NCBI GenBank assembly: GCA_963681505.1
Contig: OY811978.1
Span: 4,434,230-4,498,229 of the forward strand
Source of the DNA: Eunapius fragilis
Lineage: Eukaryota > Porifera > Demospongiae > Spongillida > Spongillidae
DNA: 64,000 bases
Direction of reading: 5' to 3'
A program made the position numbers and the translations under genes. The notes under the pieces were generated by a model. It saw nothing but the letters and a program-made list of their open reading frames with translations, did not search any database and was not told the origin of the DNA. Shown in pieces: positions 13,103-23,704 of the stretch; the first letter of the stretch is position 1; every line of letters begins with the position of its first letter.

Positions 13103-14525
13103 ATAGATTGTCTATGCATTGAAAATACAAAAGACAAGTTTAATTCTCAGGGCAATAACATAGAAATACCAGTTTAAGCAGTAAAGCTATAGCAATCCAA
13201 CAGTACACGCCTGCGGCGATAAATCAATCCTTGTGCACCATCCAAAGCTCATGAAATTGTATCCTGATATAGACTAGGACCTAGTAAACATGGGAAACGC
13301 TTCCTAAAGTTAGTGCCTTAACAAACTAGGGAATAACTAATCGCGATAGATTACTATAGAAATCAACGAGGCACACAAAAATAACGCCGTATGCTAGCTA
13401 ACATTTAGACACCATTCGTGTATTGTGCAACCCCTTTTCTTCTGAAATTTAGTAATAAAGCGTTAAATACATTCCAAACAACGTTTCAAAGCGCGCGTCT
13501 TCTTAAGCCACTCGTCGAGTAATCGAAATTACGGTCACAATTTTTGACGTAATAGATCACCTGCTTCCGCCCACGCAAACGCCCCCCCCCCGCCCCCCCT
13601 CCCCCCCCCCCCAGATTTGCATAGTATAGAACCGAAAAATGGCTGCGCAGTGCCACAAGTACCGGTAATAACTCACACTTAGTGCATTGATGGTTTCGAA
13701 TATAGCTATGGTTGAGTGTTTCAAAAGTCTCACAATGTCGTGAGTCAAGTAAAATGTGTGTCTTGCAAAACAGCTGTCGTTTAATTTTGGCATTCGTGCG
13801 TGAATTACGGCAGAGATATTATCTCTGATTACGGTATCGTGTCTATTGTCTAGCCGCGCAAACACCCCGGCCGCAGTGAGATCGAGGTAGCTAGGTCGAG
13901 GAAGTGAGTTAACAATACATGCGCTTCCCCCAGCGCGGGTACATGTCGGGCGAAGGCGGGTAGAGGGGGGGGGGGGGGGGTGTGTGTGGTGTTGACAATT
14001 TGCGGTTTCAAAAGCATTCTTACCATGCCAACGAACTTTCCACATTCTACTAAGTTTACAATGGTGTACAAAGGAACAACGAGCGAGCGTGCGATCAGGC
14101 GGTGGTGTGGTATGTTGCTAGCGCCGTATCTGTATGCTATGCAGTCCATGAAAAAATATGATACACGAAAATGAGAATGTATAGCAAAAAAGCGCCGCGC
14201 GTGGTTAGAAATGGACATATTCTTACAGGCTTAGCACATTCACTGGCTGGATTTACTACTGCCTTGCTATTTCAAAAGATCAGCGCACCCTGATAGTAGT
14301 TGCTGACGTAGGCCTATTTTCTTCTAGAATTTTAGCAGTTGTTACGCAAACTGTAAACTTGGACATAGGGTACCATTAGCACCGACAAGCCTCACGCAGC
14401 CAACAACTGGATATAACTAGCCGTGTTGAAGGCACTTGGTTCAGATTTAACCAAAGAGAGGGGCTAATTATGAATTCATGTCTCGCTACGAAAGTACAAT
14501 GCGTGTGGATAGTTGTAACCTCCTA
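13103..14525. other. Non-coding, partly shared with unit 2
   Basis: C-rich homopolymers lie at about 13582-13612 and a G-run at about 13966-13980. From about 13612 on, the sequence matches 26383-27200 ('gatttgcatagtatagac', 'tagctaggtcgaggaagtga'). No exon recognised. An open minus-strand frame at 13557-14045 spans the homopolymers and is not supported. Confidence 0.4.
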
Positions 14526-17500
14526 AGGACGTTATGGGAGGTGTAGGAATCTAACTGGACACTCCACGTCTCCTTCCCTGCCGTCCACCACAGCGCCAAC
14601 TGCATTACCTCCGTTTTCACCGCCATCCTCTCCTGAATTGTCCCTCCCTACGTCACCACAGCGTCGCTCGCCCCAGCCGCAATACTCGCAACCCTCACCG
14701 GTCCTGTCCAGTCCTTCGTCTTTACCTAATTCACAGCAGCTGCCCGCACCACCTCTGTCGTCACTGACCACGCGACCGCTTTTGTCTCCCGCATCGTCCG
14801 AGTCACAACAGACCCCACCGATCTCGTCATCCACAACATCACAACACCCTTCCCTACCCCAGCCAGATACATCGCCCATCCGATCATCTGCAATTGAATC
14901 CTCTCAGCAGCAGCTGTCCGGCCCCTCACATAGGCCTACTGCATATTCACCACTGCAATCACCAGCCAACCGAAATAATAATTTTCACCTCCACGCTCGT
15001 CTTCCTTGGCTGTCCCCGTCAGAAAGCAATGCACTGTTGATGGCTGCCAAGTATGGTTGCCCCCATCCATGTGGCGCAACCACATGTCCCTCCATGCCAA
15101 CGGAGCTCTTCCTGGAGCTGCATCTTCCTTCAGAATGGTTGTTGGCACAAAACCTGTTTGTATGCCCACACTGCTACCAGTTAGTAGCCAACTCCACACA
15201 TTCTACCCACTTGCAACAGTGCACACAGAGTCAGATCTTCAACATTTCACACTCACTCCCTTTGATGCAAGATTCTCAGACCAATCAGCCTCTGGACCAA
15301 TCAGGAGCTTCCGACTTTTGCAGAGGTGTGTCAGCTGAACCACCCAACACTGCGCTTTGTACCAGCTAAAGTCAGACCTGCCTTTGCACGTGCATTGTCT
15401 TCAACTCCGAAAGACATCCTCCTTCATAACACAGAAGAAGCATGGTTGAAGCTCTTCATGCTCCCAAAGTGTGTCCTCCCTTCTCTTAAACATAAAGGAG
15501 TCACTAACCCCCTCACACCTATTGAGTCTCTCTGCAAGCTTTGGCTTGACAATGACCTGATCACCCTCTGGGCAATGGCAAAAAACAGGGCCAATGACCT
15601 CAGCTCTACAAAGGGTCACCTCACATCTAACAACACCAAACGAACTGTCTCCTCTGCTGTTTCCCTGGGCCAAGAAGGGTTACTGGGCATAGCCTGCCGA
15701 ATTTTTTTGTCCAACGGCACTGCTCCAATCACTGACACCACGTTACACTTGTTACAAGACAAGCATCCTTCCTGCCCAGTTCCTCTGTCTCCAGTGTCTT
15801 CTTCGGAACCTGATACACTCAGTCCTTCCTTTGACATCCTCCATATCCTGAGATCTTTCCCAAAAGGCACCTCTGCAGGCCCCTCAGGACTATCTGTGCA
15901 ACACTTGCTGGATGCAGCTTCAGTTCCCCTCCACTCACCAATCTGTGCCACCCTATGAGGAGTTGTTAATGTTTTGGCATCTGGTAAGGCCCCTAAATCT
16001 GTTTCACCCTTCTTAGCCGGTGCTAGACTGATTGCCCTAAATAAAAACAATTCCGGGGAAAGTAGTGCGCCCACTGATGTTAGACCCATTGCTGTTGGTG
16101 AAACTCTACGCAGACTGACAGGTAAGTGCATCTGTGCAATTATGAGGGATGGGTTTTTGCCCTTTTTCCAACCATCTCAGTTTGGTGTAGCATGCAAGGC
16201 AGGTGCAGAGAAAGTTGTCCACAGTTTGAGAAAGTGCATAGAAAATAACTGGGAGAGTGGAGACTTTGCAGTTTTCAAGGTGGATATGTCAAATGCGTTC
16301 AATAGGGCATCCAGGCAGGCTGTCCTTGATGAGTACAGTCTCTTCTTTCCTGAATTGCTGCCCTGGGTGTCATGGTGCTATGATTCACACTCCATTCTGT
16401 GGCACTCCAAGGGTACAATCAGCTCACAGTCAGGTGTGCAGCAAGGGGACCCGCTGGGCCCAATGTTGTTTGCTCTTGTTCTTCGAAAGCTTGTTTCCAG
16501 CATAGAAGCAGATGACGGGTGCTTTGACCTAAGTCTTAATTTGTGGTATCTGGATGATGGCGTGCTCGCAGGTGAGAGGTCGGCAGTAGTGTGTGCCCTG
16601 CATTTGATTGAAGAGCTGGGGCACATTTAGAGCTTCACATCAATCTTTCCAAATGTGAAAGGGTCAGCACGAATGGCAACTCCCATTTTCCAGATACAGT
16701 AAAGTCCTCCATCCTTCCTAATTTGGAGATCCTGGGGTCACCAATTGTGGACTTCATATACTGTTCCCGATTCTTTGCTGAGAAACGCAGCCGTTTTAGG
16801 GCTTTGCTGAGAGCTTTAACTGATGTCTCTGCTGTTGACCTCCACGTTGCCATTTCACTTCTCCGCATGTGTGGTGGTTATAGCAAGTTTGTTCATCTAG
16901 CTAGAACCACACCTACAAGCCTCTGCTCTGACTCCCTAAAGCTGTTCGATGAAGAGGTGAGACATTGTTTTGCTTCTTGCCTAGCAGTAGATGTGCCTGA
17001 CACTCAGTGGCACTTTGCCCTAAGCTAGGTGGGCTAGGCCTTCGCTCCCTCTCTCTTCACTCATGTGCTGCCTTTATCTCTTCACTAGCAGCCTCAGACT
17101 TAGGGAGCCCAGACAACATTCACCTACAGCAAGCTGTTTCCCATTTTAACACCCAGGTTTCTCCACAGGATTCTTTTACTGTGGAGGCAGTGCTTAACAC
17201 TCGCCCTCAACAGAAAGCGCTATCTTTAAAACTTGACACCCACATGTTCCAAGCTCTAGTTTGTTCTGCTTCACCAGCCAGCAAAGCTCGCATGTTGTCA
17301 GTATCTGCCCCCCAAGCAAGTTCTTGGGTCTCTGCCATTCCCTCTGTAGGCTTGAACATGCACCTAGGTTCAGAAGAGTGCCAAGTGGCTATCAGATGGT
17401 GGCTAGGCCTCGACACATCAACTGCTTCTTCTTGCCCCTTCTGCCCTGGGGCCGAACTTGACCCTCTTGGCCACAATGCAACCTTGTGCCGGCATGGTGG

Positions 17501-18540
17501 AGATGTGGTCACCCGTCACAACCACCTTAGGGATACCTTTGCCGAACTCTGCCACCAAGCTCACCTGCCTGTAAGGGTTCCAGCTGATGTGTTGGTTCAG
17601 GGTTGCGATAGAGGCAAGCCTGCTGCCTTTGATATAACGGTCACTTCACCCCCTCACTCCTGCCACCTTAAGAGATGCCAGTACCTCCTCAGGGGCAGCA
17701 GCCCATGCTGCAGAATGTAGAAAACATTCCACCAATGATGCCAGGTGTCAGGAGCTGGGGTGGGTGTGCATCCCACTGGCCGTAGAGACCTTTGGACATT
17801 GGGGGAAGGAGGCCCAAAATGTGTTCTCACGCCTGGCATCTTTACTGTCCATCCACCAAGGTCGCTCCAAATCCATTGCCCTGTTTGATATCTACAGCAG
17901 AATGAACATGGTTCTAGTTAGATCAATATCCAGGGCCATCATGGGCAGGGTAGTAGTTCTTTAGGATATTTGTGTGTAGTGTAGTGTAGTGTAGTGTAGT
18001 GTAGTGTAATGTGGTGTAGTGTAGTGTAGTGTAGTGTAGTGTAGTGTAGTGTAATGTGGTGTAGTGTAGTGTAGTGTAGTGTAGTGTAATGTGGTGTAGT
18101 GTAGTGTAGTGTAGTGTAGTGTAATGTGGTGTAGTGTAGTGTATTGTAGTGTAGTGTAGTGTAATGTGGTGTAGTGTAGTGTAATGTGGTGTAGTGTAGT
18201 GTAGTGTAATGTGGTGTAGTGTAGTGTAATGTAGTGTAGTGTAATGTGGTGTAGTGTAGTGTAATGTAGTGTAGTGTAATGTGGTGTAGTGTAGTGTAGT
18301 GTAGTGTAGTGTAATGTGGTGTAGTGTAATGTAGTGTAGTGTAATGTGGTGTAGTGTAGTGTAATGTAGTGTAGTGTAATGTGGTGTAGTGTAGTGTAGT
18401 GTAATGTGGTGTAGTGTAGTGTAATGTGGTGTAGTGTAGTGTAGTGTAGTGTAGTGTAGTGTAGTGTAGTTAGTTCTTTGTTCTTGTGAGTGGTGTACTA
18501 TTTATTCATGTAAATAATCAGAAGCATCAATAATAATTAA
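14526..18540 (+). mobile_element. RLE-type non-LTR retrotransposon, family A copy 1 (dead)
   Basis: A nearly full-length LINE without an AP-endonuclease. In order: the end of an N-terminal Cys cluster (the first part is missing compared with copy 2); a Ser/Pro/Gln-rich linker (14640-14960); C2H2-like fingers including 'CPHCYQLVANSTHSTHLQQC' (about 15160-15220); a reverse transcriptase with 'FKVDMSNAFNR', 'SGVQQGDPLGPMLF' and 'YLDDGVLAGE'; then a CCHC motif ('CPFCPGAELDPLGHNATLC') and an RLE-like core ('PADVLVQG', 'KPAAFDITVTSP'). The stop is TAG at 17962. Breaks: TGA at 15956 (CGA in copy 2), one C lost near 16620, 10 bp lost near 17013, one C gained near 17650. A 42-nt in-frame deletion at 17577, shared with copy 2, removes residues just before the RLE 'RPAD' motif. 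The 3' part holds the (TGTAG)n tract. Confidence 0.85.
17973..18470 (+). repeat. (TGTAG)n tract in LINE 3' UTR, copy 1
   Basis: About 498 bp of pentanucleotide repeat, with TGTAA-TGTGG variant pairs spaced through it in a loose higher-order pattern. It lies between the LINE stop codon and the conserved 3' end 'ttagttctttgttcttgtga'. The other two family-A copies have the same tract at the same place, with different lengths. Confidence 0.95.
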
Positions 18541-18542
18541 AA

Positions 18543-18831
18543 ACAAGTAAAGAAAAACATTCTCTGACGAGAAAGTTGGTGGGATATAGGAATTGGAGGC
18601 AATGGTGGTGTTAAAAGGAAGGGAACAAGGTTTTGAGAAAAGGGTAATGAGACAAAAATCCTATATTTAGCACTTCTTTTGGTTCGTTACTTTACACGTG
18701 CTAAATATAGGATTTTGTCTCATTACCCTTTTCTCAAAACCTTGTTCCCCTCCTTAATTTTTACACCACCTTTGCCTCCAATTCCTATATCCCACCAACT
18801 TTCTCGTCAGAGAATGTTTTTCTTTACTTGT
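18543..18831. mobile_element. Fold-back MITE, family F (copy 1)
   Basis: Two arms of about 140 bp in inverted orientation meet near 18690. The ends read 'acaagtaaagaaaaacattc' and its mirror. Inside are the family hallmarks 'gagaaagttggtgggatata' and 'cctatatttagc'. The flank beyond is homologous to that of the copy at 32114. Confidence 0.9.
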
Positions 18832-18833
18832 TT

Positions 18834-19029
18834 CCTCTATTTTTTTCCTATCATTTTTTATCGATTATTAATACTAGCAAGTGCCACCCCCCCCCCCCCC
18901 CCCCCCACGCTTCAATTACCGTCGAGAATTCTAACTCGTCATCTCGACTTTGGAGGTATTCCTCTTGTTGTTTAGCACTCCATATTACGTAATCACTAAT
19001 GATTACGTATATCAGTTTTATGCTTTATT
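18834..19029. other. Non-coding spacer with C-run
   Basis: Holds a C homopolymer of about 20 (18887-18906). It is followed by 'gtcgagaattctaactcgtc', shared with unit 2. Confidence 0.5.
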
Positions 19030-19386
19030 CATATATCTGATACCTGAAGATGTCCTTCCAGGAGATTCTAAAGCGATTGGTATAACTTGCGCTCTTTAAA
19101 ACCATTCCTATCCCGAGTTGTACTCGCGCGAGAAGAATTAGACGACGACGACGACGGAGAAGAACTGGCCTGGGGACGAGGGAAAACACGACCTTTTTTG
19201 TTCTCTTGAAGCAAACAGTTTGAAGACTGGAAAAAAACACTTAAATGACCGTCTTTGCCTTCTGGTTCGACAGGAACAAAGAGCTAAACTATCCGTTTCT
19301 TGGTACGCGAGTAATACGCTGGTCGCGTTTTTAAAATGATTTCACGACCCGGGTCAATTTCTATATAGGAACTACTATCGTAGTTC
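19030..19386 (-). mobile_element. Non-autonomous repeat, family H (copy 1)
   Basis: Shared with 32587-33083 in the same orientation and, more diverged, with 38734-39085 in the opposite orientation. Hallmarks are a terminal hairpin ('ggaactactatcgtagttcc' here), 'acgacccgggtcaatt', 'cgcgtttttaaaatga' and 'gattctaaagcgattggt'. No coding capacity. It ends in a short (AAT)n tract (19387-19403), the position where the LINE array begins in unit 2. Confidence 0.65.
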
Positions 19387-19568
19387 CTGATAATAATAAT
19401 AATAAAAACGACACATTAATTTAGATCTGGAAGTCATTTTTCCTGAAAACAAAATCGATTTTCCCGAATAGGTTTTGTCAGTCAAATACCTAGGTTATTC
19501 ATGTTTTCTTACAGTGGGTTTCACAAAGTTGTAGTAGCCTTATAAGTTTGGACTAGAGACCTTGCTCA

Positions 19569-20384
19569 TCATGTACATGTGACAATAACAGAACCAAATG
19601 AAATAGGTATCATGCATGCAGTAACTTCTTCAGGCTGGGGTTTACGGATCGGTGAGCGAGAGCGTTGTCGTGAAACCCTACTGCTGCGACAGACCTTGGC
19701 GATGTGCCCTGGCTTACCGCACGAATAGCATTCGGCATCCCTGAGTCGGCATTTGGTGGATTGGTGCTTTCCACCACAGTGAGAACAGACTGCCGATTGG
19801 CTTCGTTTGCGTTTAGCCAGTTCCAGTTTGAATGCTTGCGCAGAATCATTTTGTGCTTGACCTTGCAAGTCTTTGACGCTCTTCTCTGCTAGCTCAGCTG
19901 CTTGAGCTAACTCAAATGCTTTGCCAAAGGTGAGCTGCGACTCTGCTAACAATCGACGCTGGGTCTTCGGGTCACGCAGCCCACAAACAAGTCGATCTCG
20001 CAACATATTTTCTAGCGATGCATCAAACTCGCAGGTTTCGGCCAACTTCCTGAGCTCAGCAACATATTGGGACACGGATTCGTTCTCGTTCTGGACGCGC
20101 GCGTTGAAATGGAACCTTTGGACGATGCTCGAAGGTCTGGGAGTTAGGTGATCTTTCACAAGTTTAGTTAGCTCCTCTAGCGTTTTGTCGGTAGGCTTGT
20201 TTGGAGCAACGAGACTGCGGATCAGTTCATAGGTGGGGGCTCCGCATACACTGAGAAACACTGCTCGAAGTTTTTCAGCGGCGGTGATGTCATTTGCCGT
20301 TGCGTAGAGCCGAAAACGCTCGCAGTATGAATCCCATTCGTCCACGTCTCGGTCGAATTGCCCGATCGCTCCGTGAAAAGCCAT
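19569..20384 (-). CDS. gag: Gag-like ORF of a truncated Ty3/gypsy-type retrotransposon
   Basis: A 271-codon open frame starts 46 bp inside the LTR (LTR, primer site, spacer, ATG at 20384). The first 180 residues are a capsid-like region with 'QFDRDVDEWDSYCERFRLYA', typical of gypsy/Mag-type gag. A basic tail carries two zinc knuckles, 'CSHCGGKHQSTKC' and the canonical CX2CX4HX4C 'CYSCGKPGHIAKVC', then an Arg/Ser-rich stretch. Protease, reverse transcriptase, integrase and the second LTR are absent, and the sequence past the frame's end (19569) is unrelated. The element is therefore a 5' fragment that cannot move on its own. The frame itself has no break. Confidence 0.85.
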   Translation of the reverse strand: MAFHGAIGQFDRDVDEWDSYCERFRLYATANDITAAEKLRAVFLSVCGAPTYELIRSLVAPNKPTDKTLEELTKLVKDHLTPRPSSIVQRFHFNARVQNENESVSQYVAELRKLAETCEFDASLENMLRDRLVCGLRDPKTQRRLLAESQLTFGKAFELAQAAELAEKSVKDLQGQAQNDSAQAFKLELAKRKRSQSAVCSHCGGKHQSTKCRLRDAECYSCGKPGHIAKVCRSSRVSRQRSRSPIRKPQPEEVTACMIPISFGSVIVTCT

Positions 20385-20418
20385 GTCTGCAGCAAAAAAA
20401 AAAAAAAGTTAGTGTTTA

Positions 20419-20429
20419 CCTCGTCGCCA
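20419..20429 (-). promoter_or_regulatory. Putative primer-binding site of the gypsy-type element
   Basis: One base inside the LTR end, the minus strand reads 'TGGCGACGAGG'. The TGG start is what is expected for pairing with a tRNA 3' CCA end. The tRNA was not identified. Confidence 0.5.
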
Positions 20430-20430
20430 A

Positions 20431-20655
20431 TGTGTAGTAATGTGGTTAATTCTGCACGCGATGTACGACGTAGCTGCCGGCGCAACAACAATGAGATAGC
20501 GCAAACTACATGAAGCATCAAAGAATACACTGAACTGAGGGCAAGACCCCGACATACAAATGTAAATGATTCTGCGGCTGTTCGGCCCGCGCTGCGCCCG
20601 CAATAGGCACAATGGGCCCGCTTTATTGTGTCATTGTTTAGGTCAGATTACCACA
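20431..20655 (-). mobile_element. LTR of the truncated gypsy-type element
   Basis: The boundaries are inferred from position and from the short inverted ends. On the minus strand the LTR starts 'TGTGGTAAT' and ends 'ATTACTACACA'. It is 225 bp and contains AATAAA (complement of 20632-20637). It is followed by a primer site and gag. No second LTR is in the window, so the boundaries are not confirmed by comparison. Confidence 0.6.
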
Positions 20656-21552
20656 ATGCACCAATATTGTGTGCACCATTATCACAATAAATGTTGTTTT
20701 ACCGGCTATCAGTTATATTTAATCATTAAGTAACTCTTCACCCAAACATACTCCTACTACAACCTCCATTAAACCTAATAGACTGACCATCCTCACGTTC
20801 ACAATAAATGTTGAGAAATGTATATATACATACAGGGTGGTGATTATACAGCTTATATTTGAGGTCATGGAGAAACTTGTCATTTAGTTGCAAGTGCGAC
20901 ACATGGATATGTTGGCTTTGGTAGCACAGCACAGTCAACTGTATTTCCTTTAATAGTAGTGGGTCTTGAATTTTGACGAAGGGGAGCGTTATACATGTAT
21001 AGGAAAATGCTCAGCTAGGTATATTGTAAGAGTGTTCATTGGACTTCCACCAGAGGACACCCTGCTAGCTTTATCAAGTCCCCTTCATGTTGGGTCATCC
21101 CCGCCACTACAAGCTAAGGCCCCTCAGGGTGCCCCCTTTTCTATGGGTGTGCTGCATTCCACGCCGGGACACCACCCGTTTGGACCATTCCATCTAGTAG
21201 ACACCCCCTCCTCCTCCACATAATATACCCCTCCTGCTCCACTAGTAGATGCACCCCCACTTCCACCTCCCCATGGAGATGGGGACCCTTATAGATACAC
21301 CACCTTCATATCTGAGAAGAGGGGTCAGCTGCTATTGTTGCACAGTACAATTGGAACTGCATCACCATCGCCCACAGGCTATGAATACAGATGTTCATGT
21401 TTGCTTATATTTTCTAAATTGTCAACTGTGTGGCTGGTTATATTGCAGGAGCATGGAGGGTGTGAGACTGATGATAACATCACTAAATTAAATGGGCTTA
21501 TTTCAAAATTGTGTAATTACTATCTCTCATCTCATGAAGAAATTTAAAAAGA
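20656..21552. other. No gene recognised
   Basis: Unit-1-specific up to about 21465. A Pro/Ser-rich plus-strand frame at 20966-21330 ('GLPPEDTLLALSSPLH') has no recognisable domain and could be chance. From about 21466 the sequence matches 43445 onward. Confidence 0.4.
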
Positions 21553-21810
21553 TAAGTAAACATCTATGAGAAAGTTGGTGACTAATAATATTGGAAAGCA
21601 ATAGTGGTATGAAACGGAAGGAAACAAGGGTCAAGTAATAAGGGAAAATGTAATAATCCTATATTTTGCCCATTTTTAGGCATTATGTTTGTGTCAGTAC
21701 AGGACTATTACATTTCCCCTTATACCCTTGTTCCTTCCTTTTTACACCACCATTGCCTACCAATCCTATATGCCACCTACTTTCTAGTAGAGAATGTTTT
21801 TGTTACTTGT
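21553..21810. mobile_element. Fold-back MITE, family F (copy 2)
   Basis: Arms 'agtaaacatctatgagaaag' and 'ctttctagtagagaatgttt' enclose diverged inner palindromes including 'cctatattttgccc'. Orthologous in position to 43536-43800. Confidence 0.8.
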
Positions 21811-21872
21811 CAATATCAGGTACTGGTACATATATATGTGTAAAGCCAATTGTTTAATATTAATTTCTATAG

Positions 21873-21945
21873 GCCAAACAGACACAGATGGTCAAAACAC
21901 ATTTCCACAAATGTGTACATATTATTGGGCTACTCATCATGCAAG
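21873..21945 (+). CDS. Receptor A: short extracellular exon
   Basis: Encodes 'QTDTDGQNTFPQMCTYYW' and ends with a split codon before 'gtaagt'. The acceptor is 'aatttctatag'. Phase 1 in, phase 2 out. Confidence 0.6.
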
Positions 21946-23636
21946 GTAAGTTATTGTGTGCGACGAAGGTCAACAGATGAATGCATCTACAGTGATCAGC
22001 AATTTACATTGCATTGTAGTGCAATCTTCTGTAAGCACACATGGTTATGTGTAGCAATGGTTGGGATCTATTTTATATATTTTAGTGATACAAGCTTGAA
22101 AATGTTCTATATTTGTCATATCACATCATGATTTGTTTGCCTCAATGTTTTCTTTCCGCTCTTATTTGTGGTAATCCACCAGTTGTCATTATCAGTGCTA
22201 TTATGAAACCAGCTATGGTAAAACATATTGACAATACCCTAACCCTTTTCATCACATCATTAACTTATTGCACAAGAATGCAGTAGCGGATCTGGGAGGG
22301 GGGGGGGGGGGGGGGGGGGGCGGGGGGTTGCGGGTTTAAACCTTTCCCCCCCCCCCCCCCCCTCCCCTCCCAGCCCTTCCAAAATATTATTCATAGCAGG
22401 AAATTAGGCAATCTGCATTGATAGTTGTTGAATAAATCATTAACCCCCTCCTCCCCCCCCCCCCCCTCTTTATCTACCACGCCCCTTCATACTTCCGCCC
22501 CTAAAATGGACACATCATATGCAAGCTAGTTCAATTGTATCACATGTTTTCATATACGGTACAGATATATATAGCCTTGCTTTGTTAGTGCTTCCTCATT
22601 ACTGCTTTGCCTCACCATTGGTAGTGTACTACTAGAGTGGGGAGTACTGTTCTACTTCAAGAACATGGCTGAATACCAATTGTCCAAATCGTATAATTAA
22701 GACTTCCCTCTCCATCCTCTATGTTAATCATATGCTGACACATCTTCCCTTCATCTCAGGTACATGCCAACAGTTCACCCTCAATTACACACCTAAGGGT
22801 ACCTACTCATGTCCTGGAAGCAACATTACATACACCTGTGTTCTTTGCTCAAGCTTTGCTGGTGTGACCACAGTGTGGAAAGGATCAGCCTTTGACTGTT
22901 CCTCCACTGGAAGCCAAGTAGCTAACAGACTAGCACTCTACCAGAAGTCAGATGGAGTAGTTAACCCACATGCTAGTGGATCATGTGGCAATCTCTCTGC
23001 TGTGACAACAAATGTCTCCACTGATGGATATTGCTACACATCTGTCCTCACCATTCCTGCTGTTCAGGGTCTGAATGGGACCACAGTTATATGTGTAGAT
23101 GGTGTTACTACAGCTGTTGTGGGGAATGATACTGTGATTGTGAACATGACAGGTGGGTGATATGGTGTCTTGACATCTTATAAACAATATGAGCAGGGTT
23201 TTCTAACTTCCTCTCAGCCCATGACTGTTTAACATACACAGCTATATGAGCTGCACATTGTCACTACGTAATGCTATTATAGTTACCACATACTTGTCCC
23301 TCCCCACCTCCCTCTCCCAGTATCTCCTGGTCCTGTTGGGAACATGAGAGTAAGCAGTACATATGTGAACCAGCTAACAGTGACTTGGACCCCTCCCACT
23401 ACTGGTGGTGTTCCTACCAGCTACAATGTCAGTATCAATGACAGCAGTAGTCCTGTGGTCATACCTGATAATGGATCATCACTGTACACCCACACCTTCA
23501 CTGGACTGATCAGTGATACACTCTACACTGTATCAGTGGTGGCCATCAACTGTGCTGGGACCAGCAGTGTGACATCCGAAACAGAAGTGACATGTAATCA
23601 AATAAATATTTAGTGTTACTTCCATGGTGTGTGCAA

Positions 23637-23704
<68 letters not shown>

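Noticed and set aside
14532-14879. Minus-strand frame opposite the LINE linker, also seen at 28413-28760
   Set aside because: Conserved only because the sense-strand Ser/Pro-rich linker is conserved; it is an antisense shadow.
17973-18470. (TGTAG)n as telomeric or subtelomeric repeat
   Set aside because: The tract lies at a fixed place in a LINE 3' UTR in three copies and does not match the animal TTAGGG telomere.
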